64,000 bases of DNA from Bacillus sp. ISL-51 (GTDB lineage: Bacteria > Bacillota > Bacilli > Bacillales > Bacillaceae). Under the pieces are notes generated by a model. That model saw only the letters and a list, made by a program, of their open reading frames with translations. It was not told where the DNA came from and ran no database searches. Made by a program: the position numbers and the translations under genes. The stretch is taken from NCBI RefSeq assembly GCF_018613535.1, contig NZ_JAGGQB010000006.1, positions 62,001 through 126,000 of the forward strand. The letters are read 5' to 3'. How positions within the stretch are numbered: the stretch's first letter is position 1; each line of letters starts with the position of its first letter. Shown here piece after piece: positions 46,942-55,719 of the stretch.

Positions 46942-47322
46942 ATGGAAACAATGGGGCGTCACGTCATCTCCGAGCTGTGGGGATGCGATTTTGATAAGCT
47001 GAATGACATGGATTTTATTGAAAAAACGTTTGTAAATGCTGCTCTGAAATCAGGAGCTGAAGTGCGCGAGGTTGCATTTCACAAGTTCGCACCGCAAGGC
47101 GTAAGCGGAGTCGTTATTATTTCTGAGTCACATTTAACGATTCACAGTTTTCCTGAACACGGTTATGCAAGCGTTGATGTTTATACTTGTGGAGACTTAG
47201 ATCCTAATGTCGCTGCTGACTACATTGCGGAGGCATTACATGCTGATACAAGAGAAAACATTGAAATACCGAGAGGAATGGGGCCTGTGCAGATTAAACA
47301 GGCACAAGCGAAAGTACTGTAA
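46942..47322 (+). CDS. speD: S-adenosylmethionine decarboxylase proenzyme
   Basis: Decarboxylates S-adenosylmethionine to supply aminopropyl groups for spermidine. The 126-residue class 1B proenzyme cuts itself between Glu62 and Ser63 ([16 protein letters not shown]), with Ser63 becoming the pyruvoyl group; His68 and Cys83 (VYTCGDL) are the processing and catalytic residues. The sequence is nearly identical to B. subtilis SpeD. ATG at 46942 has AAGGGGGGTCC ahead; an alternative ATG at 46936 is only two codons earlier. It follows gapB as in B. subtilis but has its own promoter and structured leader. Confidence 0.96.
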   Translation: METMGRHVISELWGCDFDKLNDMDFIEKTFVNAALKSGAEVREVAFHKFAPQGVSGVVIISESHLTIHSFPEHGYASVDVYTCGDLDPNVAADYIAEALHADTRENIEIPRGMGPVQIKQAQAKVL

Positions 47323-47341
47323 TTTCAAAACGCAAAAACAA

Positions 47342-47394
47342 GGGAGCTAAGCTAAAAAAGCCGTAACGCGCTTTGAGGCTGATGCTCCTTTTCT
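47342..47394 (+). terminator. terminator of speD
   Basis: GGAGC (47343-47347) and GCTCC (47384-47388) enclose AGCC/GGCT, followed by TTTTCT. Long but plausible intrinsic terminator. Confidence 0.65.
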
Positions 47395-47456
47395 AATGTA
47401 AAAAACAGCATCACTTTTTCTTTATGCATTTTTTTTGTAAAATAGAAAGAGATAAG

Positions 47457-47519
47457 GCCGGTCTATCGGCTCTCCCAACACATTAGGCTCATCCTAGAAA
47501 CGTTGGCGGGCATTTACCG
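47457..47519 (+). promoter_or_regulatory. nested stem structure in the nrdR leader
   Basis: CCGGT/ACCGG (47457-47461, 47515-47519) encloses CCAAC/GTTGG (47474-47478, 47501-47505), which encloses TAGG/CCTA (47483-47486, 47492-47495). An alternative hairpin GCCG/CGGC (47456-47469) would compete with the outer stem. Not recognised as a known family. Confidence 0.45.
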
Positions 47520-47569
47520 GAAGCTTGCGAACCGCATTACAGCAACGAAACAGATGGGAGCTGATCTAT

Positions 47570-48028
47570 TTGAAATGTCCTTCATGCCAGCATAACGGTT
47601 CCCGCGTACTTGATTCACGGCCTGCGGACGAAGGGAAATCTATCCGCAGAAGGCGGGAATGCGAAGCCTGCCATTATCGCTTCACCACATTTGAGAAGGT
47701 CGAAGAGATGCCGCTTGTCGTCGTCAAAAAAGAAGGCGTGCGGGAAGAATTCAGCCGTGAAAAAATGCTCCGCGGGTTATTCAAAGCTTGTGAAAAAAGG
47801 CCCGTTCCTTTGAAAACACTTGAAGATATGTGCTTTGACATTGAAAAAGAATTAAGAAATCAAGGCATAGCCGAAGTCAAAAGCGAGTTCGTCGGAGAAA
47901 TGGTGATGGACCGTCTGGCGGAGATTGACGAGGTGGCATATGTCCGTTTCGCATCGGTTTACCGCCAGTTTAAAGACATAAACGTGTTTATCGACGAACT
48001 GAAAGATTTAATAAAGAAAGAACGCTAA
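47570..48028 (+). CDS. nrdR: transcriptional repressor NrdR
   Basis: A nucleotide-sensing repressor of ribonucleotide reductase genes. The 152-residue protein has an N-terminal zinc ribbon, CPSC (residues 3-6) and CEAC (31-34), with the basic DNA-binding SIRRRRECE between, and an ATP-cone domain (about 49-139) that binds ATP and dATP. TTG at 47570 follows GATGGGAGCTG; the frame from 47525 has no ribosome site and would add 15 residues not found in the family. It heads an apparent operon with dnaB and dnaI. Confidence 0.94.
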   Translation: MKCPSCQHNGSRVLDSRPADEGKSIRRRRECEACHYRFTTFEKVEEMPLVVVKKEGVREEFSREKMLRGLFKACEKRPVPLKTLEDMCFDIEKELRNQGIAEVKSEFVGEMVMDRLAEIDEVAYVRFASVYRQFKDINVFIDELKDLIKKER

Positions 48029-48058
48029 AGAGCTAAGAGAATTTTCTGGCTCTTTTCT
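48027..48058 (+). terminator. weak terminator after nrdR
   Basis: AAAGAGC (48027-48033) and GCTCTTT (48049-48055) pair, followed by TCTCAT. Probably partial, since dnaB has only about 110 bases for a promoter. Confidence 0.5.
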
Positions 48059-48139
48059 CATGAGCAAAATTGGCATTTGTGATAGATAAGAGAAACGGTG
48101 TAAAATGAGAGTAGAAACATATCGGAAGGTTTGAGAATC

Positions 48140-49552
48140 ATGGCTGACTATTGGAAAGACGTATTGCCTGTAGACCCTTATACGGTTAAAAGCCGTTCGC
48201 TTCTTCAGGATATTGACAGACAAATTTTGACACAGCTGTATCAGCCGCTGATCGGTTCTTTTGCATTCTCTCTTTATATGACATTATGGGGAGAGCTTGA
48301 GCAAAACCGCCTGTGGGGCACAGAATCCACACACAGGCAGCTGATGGGAATGACGCAGTCGAATTTAAAAAAGATTCACCATGAACAGGGGAAGCTTGAA
48401 GGAATCGGTTTATTAAAAGTGTATATCCGGGAATCCGAACAAGAGGAGCGGAAGTTTATCTATGAGCTTCTGCCGCCGCTCAGGCCGAATGAATTTTTTG
48501 AAGACGGCATGCTGAATGTCTTTCTTTATAATAGAGTCGGTAAAACGAAATACCAGCAGCTGAGACAATTTTACACACATCCGTCTGTCAGCAGTGACGC
48601 AAAGGAGATTACACGTCCGTTTAATCATACCTTTGAATCTTTTCAGCCGAGTGAATGGAAACTTACACCGGATATGGAGGAAACGATGGAATTGGCCGAG
48701 GGCTCTGAGTTGGCGTCTGTCGGACAAGCGCCCTCTTATACGGTGACGGAGGAAGTCTTTGACTTTGAGCTGTTTTTGGCGGGACTGTCAGAAACGATGA
48801 TACCGCGTAAAGCGATCACACAAGATGTACGGGAATGCATTAAAAAGCTGTCGTATTTATATGGAATTGATCCTATCTCTATGCAGCATGTCGCCATGAC
48901 CGCAATTAATGAGCAAGACGCCATTACGGTTGAAGCGCTAAGAAGAGCGGCAAGCGACTGGTACCAAATAGAACGGAACGGACAGCTTCCGGACTTAATT
49001 GATAAAACGCAGCCTGTCAGCCTGAGGGAAAACGGCGAAAAGGATAGCGGGGACTCATTGGATGCCAAGCTTATTGCGCAGCTTGAGACCATCTCGCCGA
49101 GAAAGCTTTTGCAAGACATTGCCGACGGCACCGAGCCCTCTAAAGCCGATCTTAAAATCATAGCCGATATTATGTTTGAGCAGAAGCTTGAACCGGGCGT
49201 CACCAATGTGCTGATTTATTATGTAATGCTTAAGACGGATATGAAACTGTCCAAAAACTATATACAAAAAATCGCTTCCCACTGGGCCAGAAAAAAGGTA
49301 AAAACCGTCAGAGAAGCGATGAAGCTCGCCATTGAAGAGCATAGGCAATATCTCGACTGGGCTGAAGGCAAGACAAACCGGACGGCGCAAAACAAAAAAA
49401 CCGTCCGGGAAGAAAAACGCCCTGATTGGCTGAAAGAAGAAGAGGCCGGAAAGAAAGCGGATAAGCCGCTTCTTTCCGCAGAGGATCTCGAAGAGCAAAA
49501 GAAAAAGATGATGGAAGAAATGAAAAAACTGAAAAAATACTCTGCCTATTAA
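48140..49552 (+). CDS. dnaB: replication initiation and membrane attachment protein DnaB
   Basis: In Bacillus this protein (not the helicase, which is DnaC) helps to load the replicative helicase at oriC and at restart sites with DnaD and DnaI, and links the origin to the membrane. The 470-residue protein has two winged-helix/DDBH domains in the N-terminal two thirds and the C-terminal DnaB/DnaD YxxxIxxxW signature, visible as NYIQKIASHWARK near residue 378. The tail is highly charged and predicted coiled coil. ATG at 48140 follows AAGGTTTGAG. Confidence 0.94.
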   Translation: MADYWKDVLPVDPYTVKSRSLLQDIDRQILTQLYQPLIGSFAFSLYMTLWGELEQNRLWGTESTHRQLMGMTQSNLKKIHHEQGKLEGIGLLKVYIRESEQEERKFIYELLPPLRPNEFFEDGMLNVFLYNRVGKTKYQQLRQFYTHPSVSSDAKEITRPFNHTFESFQPSEWKLTPDMEETMELAEGSELASVGQAPSYTVTEEVFDFELFLAGLSETMIPRKAITQDVRECIKKLSYLYGIDPISMQHVAMTAINEQDAITVEALRRAASDWYQIERNGQLPDLIDKTQPVSLRENGEKDSGDSLDAKLIAQLETISPRKLLQDIADGTEPSKADLKIIADIMFEQKLEPGVTNVLIYYVMLKTDMKLSKNYIQKIASHWARKKVKTVREAMKLAIEEHRQYLDWAEGKTNRTAQNKKTVREEKRPDWLKEEEAGKKADKPLLSAEDLEEQKKKMMEEMKKLKKYSAY

Positions 49553-49576
49553 GACAGAGAAGCGGGGTGATGATGA

Positions 49577-50512
49577 ATGGAACCGATCAGCCGTTCCCTT
49601 GAAGGGGTCACAAAGAGGCCTGACTTCCAAAAACGCCTGGAACGAATGCAGCAGCACGTTATGGCTGACAAAGACGTCCAAGCTTTTTTGAAGGAGCAGC
49701 AAGACGTTATCGACCAAAGCATGATTGAAAGAAGCTTAAACAAACTGTATGAATTCGTTCAGCAAAGCAAGCAATGCGCCTTTTGCTCGGAAGACAACCA
49801 AACGAACAACCTGCTGGATGGCTATCATCCAAAGCTCGTCATAAACGGGCGTTCTATTGATATCGAATATTATGAATGTCCGGAAAAGAGAAAGCTCGAC
49901 CGGCAGAAAAAACAGCAGTCACTCATGAAGAGCATGTATATTCAGAAGGATCTGCTCGGCGCCACCTTCCAGCAAATTGACATTAACGATCCTAGCAGAC
50001 TCAGCATGTTCCAGCATGTAACGGATTTTCTGAAGAGCTATAATGAAACGGGCAAAGGCAAGGCGCTTTACCTGTACGGGAAATTCGGAATCGGAAAAAC
50101 GTTTATTTTAGCCGCCATCGCCAATGAACTGGCGGAGAAAGATTATTCGTCTATGATCGTGTATGTGCCCGAGTTTGTCAGGGAGCTGAAAAACTCGCTC
50201 CAAGACAAGTCATTGGAAGAGAAACTGAATATGGTGAAAACAACGCCGGTTCTTATGCTTGATGATATCGGAGCGGAATCAATGACAAGCTGGGTCAGAG
50301 ACGAAGTCATCGGCACCGTGCTTCAGCACCGAATGAGCCAGCAGCTGCCTACGTTCTTCTCGTCCAATTTTTCACCTGACGAATTAAAGCATCATTTTAC
50401 GTATTCGCAGCGGGGGGAAAAGGAAGAAGTAAAGGCGGCAAGACTGATGGAGCGGATTTTATATTTGGCTTCGCCGATCCGCCTGGACGGAGAAAACCGC
50501 CGCCAATCATAG
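49577..50512 (+). CDS. dnaI: helicase loader DnaI
   Basis: AAA+ ATPase that loads the DnaC helicase ring on to single-stranded DNA. 311 residues. The N-terminal helicase-interacting domain (about 1-105) ends in a zinc-binding cluster, CAFCSEDNQ ... YECPEK. The ATPase domain (about 130-305) has Walker A YLYGKFGIGKTFILA, Walker B PVLMLDDIGAE and an arginine finger region SQRGEKEEVKAARLMERI. It starts 24 bases after dnaB and completes the primosome gene pair. Confidence 0.96.
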   Translation: MEPISRSLEGVTKRPDFQKRLERMQQHVMADKDVQAFLKEQQDVIDQSMIERSLNKLYEFVQQSKQCAFCSEDNQTNNLLDGYHPKLVINGRSIDIEYYECPEKRKLDRQKKQQSLMKSMYIQKDLLGATFQQIDINDPSRLSMFQHVTDFLKSYNETGKGKALYLYGKFGIGKTFILAAIANELAEKDYSSMIVYVPEFVRELKNSLQDKSLEEKLNMVKTTPVLMLDDIGAESMTSWVRDEVIGTVLQHRMSQQLPTFFSSNFSPDELKHHFTYSQRGEKEEVKAARLMERILYLASPIRLDGENRRQS

Positions 50513-50545
50513 GGGCTGGCGCGACAAGGGGAAGGATTTGAAGGA

Positions 50546-51187
50546 ATGAGGAATAAAAAGGCTGTCACATGGGCTGCGATTGCAGCGGGAGCGGGACTTT
50601 TGTTTTGGGCAAACCGTAAATACCTGAATTTGTCGCCTAAGGACATCCGGCTCTGGGTGTTATCGTTCGGTGTCTTTGCGCCGCTTGTTTTTATCGGGAT
50701 TTCTGTTGTCAGGCCTTTTGTGCTGTTTCCTGTTTCAGTTGTTTCAATAGCCGGAGGGTTGGCGTTCGGCCCGCTTTTTGGCTCGATGTATACGCTGGCA
50801 GGCTCAATGGGGGCTGCCGCTGTGTCTTTTTTAGCGGCGGGCATGTTTTCGTTTAAGCAAGAGAGCCGCCACGGAAAAATGGAAACCATTCAAAAGCAGA
50901 TGAAAAACAACGGCTTTTTTTACATTTTCATCCTCCGCATCTTACCGATTAATTTCGATGTGATCAGCTACGCCGCAGGCCTTTCCCGGGTCAGGCCGAT
51001 GACGTACTTTTTGGCGACCGCGGCGGGCATCATTCCGGGGACGATTGTTCTGAACGTGCTCGGCGCGAGCTTTATGTCTGGAAATGCGCTCACAGTGTTC
51101 AGCGTGATCTGCCTGTACATCGTTTTTTTATCCCTTCCGATTATCTTTAAAAAGAAGGTGCGCCATTTGTTCGGCGGTCAAAGCTAA
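50546..51187 (+). CDS. ytxB: TVP38/TMEM64 family membrane protein YtxB
   Basis: A 213-residue membrane protein of the VTT/DedA-like (TVP38/TMEM64) family with about five helices. The conserved core is PVSVVSIAGGLAFGPLFGS and, later, LRILPINFDVISYAAGLSRV, the glycine/proline re-entrant segments of the fold. Related proteins scramble or flip phospholipids or undecaprenyl phosphate; YtxB itself has no proven role. AAGGATTTGAAGGA precedes the ATG, and it follows dnaI by 33 bases, so it may be read from the same transcript. Confidence 0.88.
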   Translation: MRNKKAVTWAAIAAGAGLLFWANRKYLNLSPKDIRLWVLSFGVFAPLVFIGISVVRPFVLFPVSVVSIAGGLAFGPLFGSMYTLAGSMGAAAVSFLAAGMFSFKQESRHGKMETIQKQMKNNGFFYIFILRILPINFDVISYAAGLSRVRPMTYFLATAAGIIPGTIVLNVLGASFMSGNALTVFSVICLYIVFLSLPIIFKKKVRHLFGGQS

Positions 51188-51252
51188 CCTTTACGTCTAT
51201 TTTAAAAGCATCCCCCATATACTTGTAACAGATGCCGTAAGGGGGGACAAAT

Positions 51253-52083
51253 ATGCTTGAAGTGACCTTTGAAGATGACCACGATACCGCCGCTTTTTTA
51301 CATCTCATTCAGCAATCGGACGACCGGAGACATTTTATTGTCCGTGAAGGCATAAAAAAAGTCGGAATTGAAAGGGCTGAACCGACTTATTCCGTTCAGC
51401 GCTTTATTGAGCCGATCCTGGTCAGGTTTTTTTTGGAATGTAAAGAAGACGAGCATATGCTTTCACTAATTGAAGGAAACTACTGCTTCACGGATCAAGA
51501 TGAACAGCAGCAAATCCTTCAGCTTGCACACAGCATTATGGAGGGCGATCTTGATGATCATCCGTTTGAGCCGAAAAAGCTGCCGCGCAAGCAGTTTATT
51601 TTAGAAGCGCTTCAAACGATTTCTTTGGAAAGCGGCGTTTTTTCCGTGCGTTCGTTTCAGACGTTTCGGCTCGGCGCGTACTATGAACGGCTCAGGGAAT
51701 ACGCGGAGGCTGCGATAGATGAATACCAGATGGAGCAGGAGTACCAAAATTTTATTCAATCATTGAGAGATTACGTTACGTCAAATCCGCCGCGGATGAA
51801 AAAAGTCCATATCGTTCATGACCGATCATTTACGCTTTGGGAAATGCGCTTTGTTTCAGAACGGGAACAAAAAAAATACATAGACAGACGGTTTGTGCGG
51901 GAGCATCCGATGTATATAGATTCCCATCTGCTTGCGCCGCTGATTTCCATTGCGCCGGAAACGGTAGAGCTCTATACGGACCGGCCGGAGCACATCATGG
52001 CAAGAACAATCCAAAACGTTTTTCAGGAACGTGTCCGCCTTTTTCCGCTGGACGAGTTTGCGAAAGAGAAGATGGAAGGGTAG
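51253..52083 (+). CDS. ytxC: sporulation-associated protein YtxC
   Basis: A 276-residue soluble protein of the YtxC family (annotated in spore formers as putative sporulation protein). No signal or membrane segment. The middle contains a conserved RQFILEALQTISLESGVFSV stretch followed by a predicted helical region. Its biochemical role is unknown. AAGGGGGGACAAAT supports the start. A 65-base gap to ytxB leaves room for its own promoter. Confidence 0.85.
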   Translation: MLEVTFEDDHDTAAFLHLIQQSDDRRHFIVREGIKKVGIERAEPTYSVQRFIEPILVRFFLECKEDEHMLSLIEGNYCFTDQDEQQQILQLAHSIMEGDLDDHPFEPKKLPRKQFILEALQTISLESGVFSVRSFQTFRLGAYYERLREYAEAAIDEYQMEQEYQNFIQSLRDYVTSNPPRMKKVHIVHDRSFTLWEMRFVSEREQKKYIDRRFVREHPMYIDSHLLAPLISIAPETVELYTDRPEHIMARTIQNVFQERVRLFPLDEFAKEKMEG

Positions 52084-52145
52084 CCGCACGGACGGCCTTG
52101 CAAAAAAAGGCAGGACTGTCTGTGCGAAAATAAACAGAAACCGAG

Positions 52146-52174
52146 TTGCATTTTTCTGCAGGACATTTTATAAT
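52146..52174 (+). promoter_or_regulatory. thrS promoter
   Basis: TTGCAT (52146-52151), 17-base spacer, perfect TATAAT (52169-52174). Transcription starts near 52181 and the leader is about 310 bases. Confidence 0.85.
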
Positions 52175-52180
52175 ACATAT

Positions 52181-52469
52181 CAGATTAATGATTGCTACAC
52201 GTATTGATAAGGACATGAAGCATTGATACCGGCTTGAAAAGAGAGGAAAGCCCAGGCTGAAAGCTTTCCAGCTATGGATCATTGACTTTACCGCCTTTGA
52301 ACTTCAGCTGTGAACGCCGGACTAAAGCGCCAGTAATAGCTGACGGGAACTCCCGTTACAGAGTTTAGAGCCGCAAGTGCCGGAACGACGGCCTCGCGGA
52401 AAAAAGGGTGGAACCACGATTCCGTTTATTCAACCTCGTCCCTTTCATAGGGGGCGGGGTTTTTGATAT
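52181..52469 (+). promoter_or_regulatory. T-box riboswitch of thrS
   Basis: The T-box sequence AGGGTGGAACCACG is at 52405-52418. A terminator with arms CCTCGTCCC and GGGGGCGGGG plus TTTTT lies at 52433-52467. The distal stem I hairpin GGAAAGC/GCTTTCC is near 52243-52270. Pairing AAGG/CCTT and TGATaCC/GGATCA leaves an internal loop containing ACC at 52291-52293, a threonine codon in the specifier position. Uncharged threonine tRNA is expected to favour antitermination. Confidence 0.93.
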
Positions 52470-52491
52470 GCATAAAAAAGGAGTGACGAAG

Positions 52492-54423
52492 ATGTCAGAT
52501 ATGATCAACATCACATTTCCGGACGGAGCGGTAAAGGAGTTTCCGAAAGGAACGACAACAGAAGATATCGCGGCATCCATCAGTCCGGGATTAAAGAAAA
52601 AGTCTTTAGCCGGTAAACTGAACGGACAAGAAATTGATTTGAGAACGCCGATCAATGAGGACGGTGCCGTAGAAATTATTACAGAAGGTACAGAAGAAGG
52701 CTTGAGCATCATGCGCCACAGCACGGCTCACTTATTGGCCCAGGCGATTAAACGCATTTACAAAGATGTAAAATTCGGGGTCGGCCCCGTCATTGAAAAC
52801 GGATTTTATTATGACATTGAAATGGAGCAGGCGCTGACACCGGATGACCTTCCGAAGATTGAAAAAGAAATGAAACGCATCGTGGGCGAAAATCTTCCGA
52901 TCATCAGAAAAGAAGTGAGCCGTGACGAAGCGAAAGCAATGTTTGCGGAAATCGGCGATAATCTGAAGCTTGAACTGCTTGACGCCATTCCGGAGGACGA
53001 AACCGTTACCATTTATGAGCAGGGCGAATTTTTTGACCTGTGCCGCGGCGTGCATGTTCCGTCCACAGGAAAAATTAAAGAATTCAAGCTGTTAAGCCTT
53101 GCAGGCGCGTACTGGCGCGGCGACAGCAAGAATCAAATGCTTCAGCGCATCTACGGAACGGCATTCTTCAAAAAGGATGACCTGAAAGAGCATTTGCGTA
53201 TGCTTGAGGAAGCGAAAGAGCGCGACCACAGAAAACTCGGCAAAGAATTAAAATTGTTCGCCAACTCTCAAAAAGTCGGACAAGGGCTTCCGCTTTGGCT
53301 GCCAAAAGGCGCGACTATCCGCCGTGTCATCGAGCGTTACATCGTGGATAAAGAGCTGAGCCTCGGCTATGAGCACGTGTATACACCTGTGCTTGGAAGC
53401 AAGGATCTGTACGAAACATCAGGGCACTGGGAGCATTATCAGGACGGCATGTTCCCTCCGATGGAAATGGACAACGAAACACTTGTGCTTCGTCCGATGA
53501 ACTGCCCGCATCATATGATGATTTACAAACAAGACATTCACAGTTACCGCGAGCTTCCGATCCGCATCGCCGAGCTCGGAACGATGCACCGCTATGAAAT
53601 GTCAGGTGCTCTGTCAGGGCTTCAGCGCGTGCGCGGCATGACGTTAAATGACGCTCACATTTTCGTCCGCCCTGATCAGATTAAAGAGGAATTCATCCGC
53701 ACCGTCCGTTTAATTCAAGACGTATATGAAGACTTCGGGCTGAGCGATTACACATTCCGTTTATCTTACCGCGATCCGGAAGACACGGAGAAATATTTTG
53801 ATGATGATGAGATGTGGAACAAGGCGCAATCTATGCTGAAAGCCGCAATGGATGAAATCGGCCATGATTATTATGAGGCTGAAGGCGAAGCGGCATTTTA
53901 CGGACCTAAGCTTGATGTGCAAGTGAAAACAGCGATCGGCAAAGAAGAAACATTGTCAACTGTACAGCTTGATTTCCTTCTTCCGGAACGCTTTGATCTC
54001 ACTTACGTCGGCGAAGACGGCAAACAGCACCGCCCTGTCGTTATTCACCGCGGCGTCGTGTCAACAATGGAGCGTTTCGTTGCTTTCTTAATCGAAGAGC
54101 ACAAAGGCGCCCTTCCGACATGGCTTGCCCCGGTTCAGTTCCAGGTTATCCCGGTATCGCCTGCCGTGCATCTTGACTACGCGAAAAAAGTGCAGGAACG
54201 CCTGCAGCGCGAAGGCTTGCGCGTTGAGCTTGACAGCCGTGACGAAAAAATCGGCTACAAGATCCGCGAAGCGCAAATGCAAAAAATACCGTACATGCTT
54301 GTAGTCGGAGACCAAGAAGCAGAAAACGGCGCCGTAAACGTCCGGAAATACGGAGAGCAGAAATCAGAAACCGTTTCACTGGATGACTTTGTGAAAAAAG
54401 CAGTATCCGAAGCGAAAAAATAA
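52492..54423 (+). CDS. thrS: threonyl-tRNA synthetase
   Basis: Charges threonine tRNA. 643 residues, as in B. subtilis ThrS. Domains in order: TGS (1-62), editing domain with [10 protein letters not shown] (about 75-225), class II catalytic core with motif 2 [14 protein letters not shown], zinc ligands around [11 protein letters not shown], motif 3 [17 protein letters not shown], and the anticodon-binding domain (about 540-643). ATG at 52492 follows AAAGGAGTGACG; the longer frame from 52408 runs through the T-box terminator and is not coding. Expression is governed by the T-box leader. Confidence 0.97.
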   Translation: MSDMINITFPDGAVKEFPKGTTTEDIAASISPGLKKKSLAGKLNGQEIDLRTPINEDGAVEIITEGTEEGLSIMRHSTAHLLAQAIKRIYKDVKFGVGPVIENGFYYDIEMEQALTPDDLPKIEKEMKRIVGENLPIIRKEVSRDEAKAMFAEIGDNLKLELLDAIPEDETVTIYEQGEFFDLCRGVHVPSTGKIKEFKLLSLAGAYWRGDSKNQMLQRIYGTAFFKKDDLKEHLRMLEEAKERDHRKLGKELKLFANSQKVGQGLPLWLPKGATIRRVIERYIVDKELSLGYEHVYTPVLGSKDLYETSGHWEHYQDGMFPPMEMDNETLVLRPMNCPHHMMIYKQDIHSYRELPIRIAELGTMHRYEMSGALSGLQRVRGMTLNDAHIFVRPDQIKEEFIRTVRLIQDVYEDFGLSDYTFRLSYRDPEDTEKYFDDDEMWNKAQSMLKAAMDEIGHDYYEAEGEAAFYGPKLDVQVKTAIGKEETLSTVQLDFLLPERFDLTYVGEDGKQHRPVVIHRGVVSTMERFVAFLIEEHKGALPTWLAPVQFQVIPVSPAVHLDYAKKVQERLQREGLRVELDSRDEKIGYKIREAQMQKIPYMLVVGDQEAENGAVNVRKYGEQKSETVSLDDFVKKAVSEAKK

Positions 54424-54436
54424 TAAGTGAACCACA

Positions 54437-54469
54437 AAAACCCCATTCATATTAATGGGGTTTTTTTAA
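54437..54469 (+). terminator. terminator of thrS
   Basis: AACCCCATT and AATGGGGTT pair around CATATT, followed by seven T. Confidence 0.92.
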
Positions 54470-54470
54470 A

Positions 54471-54668
54471 AGGACAAAAAGATGTTCATGTAAAAAGATT
54501 ACGGACAGCGCTGCATGTGTGAAAGGTAATGGAAAGACCAAATACGTAGACAGGGGAAGCGGAAGAAGTGTGCTGAAAGACATTTGGGGAAACGGAATTG
54601 GCGGCAATGATCAAGACGATTCCGGTATTCAAAAAGTGATTTTAAACGAGAATACTATAACACTATAG
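54471..54668 (+). other. anonymous open frame between thrS and ysaA, possible gene remnant
   Basis: The frame is open for about 65 codons to a TAG at 54666 but has no ATG; the only candidate start is a GTG at 54519 without a ribosome site. The peptide has a non-random look, rich in Gly, Asn and Asp (VDRGSGRSVLKDIWGNGIGG). I do not recognise it. See findings. Confidence 0.3.
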
Positions 54669-54704
54669 TGATGGGGAGATTTAATGAAGTGGCATCCGGA
54701 AAAG

Positions 54705-54740
54705 AGAATAGATAAGGTATGTAAACTCCTTATCTATTCT
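54705..54740 (-). terminator. terminator of ysaA
   Basis: A perfect 13-base-pair stem, AGAATAGATAAGG (54705-54717) with CCTTATCTATTCT (54728-54740). On the minus strand it follows the ysaA stop directly and runs into CTTTTCC. Confidence 0.82.
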
Positions 54741-54742
54741 TA

Positions 54743-55540
54743 TCATGCATCTCTATTTTTTTTCTCTAATATCGCAAACAGCTCGTGAAGATCGCCGATC
54801 ACGTAATCAGGGGTTACATCCGTTTCATTTTTCTTCCCTGTCCGGTTAACCCAGACAGTCGTGATGCCTGCCCGCTTGGCTCCTAAAATATCTGTGTTGA
54901 GGTTATCGCCGACCATAATGGCCTCCTCTTTTTTCAGATGCAAGAGACCCAGGCAATGTTCAAATATAGACGCATCGGGTTTTCCTTTTCCGAAAGCGCC
55001 TGAGATGACAATTTCATTAAAGTAAGGAGCAAGTTCAGGCACCCCGGCAAGCTTTTCCTTTTGCAGGCTCGGGTCGCCGTTTGTCAGCATGAGAAGTTCA
55101 TAATTTCCTTTCAGCTGATCAAGCACCGCAAATGTTTCATCGTATACATACGGGCGCTGGCGGCGTTCTGCCGCAAAAAACTCTGCCAAATATTCTCCGT
55201 AAGCCGCATCGTCAATGCCGACACTTTTCAGGCCGTTTGTCCATGCGTTCCGTCTGTACTCGGGTGCAATTTGATTCAATTTTTTAAACCCTTCGCTGAC
55301 CGGTTCGGAAAAATTCGCCCATAACCCTTCAAACGGATTGATGCCGATCATGACCGTATAAGGATAGGTTTCGTATGACATATATAATTCCCGTGCGGCT
55401 TTTCGAACCGCTGCTTCAAATGTGTGCAGGTCAAGGCCATATTTTTTTTTCGCTTGCAAACACGTTTCTCTAAATGTTGTTCTGACGCTTTTTTCATCCC
55501 ATAACAGTGTATCGTCCAAATCAAAAAATACGGCTTTCAT
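54743..55540 (-). CDS. ysaA: HAD superfamily hydrolase YsaA
   Basis: A 265-residue phosphatase-like protein. HAD motif I is [14 protein letters not shown] at the N-terminus (nucleophile Asp7), motif [12 protein letters not shown], motif III lysine in [16 protein letters not shown] and motif [19 protein letters not shown]. The large helical cap between motifs I and II places it in subfamily I (dehalogenase/phosphoglycolate-phosphatase type). Substrate unknown. It is transcribed away from lytS; a promoter TTAACA-16-TAGAAT lies on the minus strand at 55592-55619. Confidence 0.9.
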   Translation of the reverse strand: MKAVFFDLDDTLLWDEKSVRTTFRETCLQAKKKYGLDLHTFEAAVRKAARELYMSYETYPYTVMIGINPFEGLWANFSEPVSEGFKKLNQIAPEYRRNAWTNGLKSVGIDDAAYGEYLAEFFAAERRQRPYVYDETFAVLDQLKGNYELLMLTNGDPSLQKEKLAGVPELAPYFNEIVISGAFGKGKPDASIFEHCLGLLHLKKEEAIMVGDNLNTDILGAKRAGITTVWVNRTGKKNETDVTPDYVIGDLHELFAILEKKNRDA

Positions 55541-55719
55541 GATTTTCTCCTCTTTTTCATATTCTCACACTCTGCCATTAGGCTCCCGTTTATTCTACAA
55601 TAGATACAAGACCTGTTAAAGGTCTGTTTTCAGATGATTTCAAAAAAAGGTATAATGCGCGGTTCTGTCTCCGATGCCGAAACATGATAAAATAAAATTT
55701 GAAAGAACAGGTGAATGAC

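Noticed and set aside
49055-49717. 220-codon minus-strand frame opposite the dnaB-dnaI junction
   Set aside because: Phe-rich antisense of the charged DnaB tail; crosses two conserved genes and has no ribosome site.
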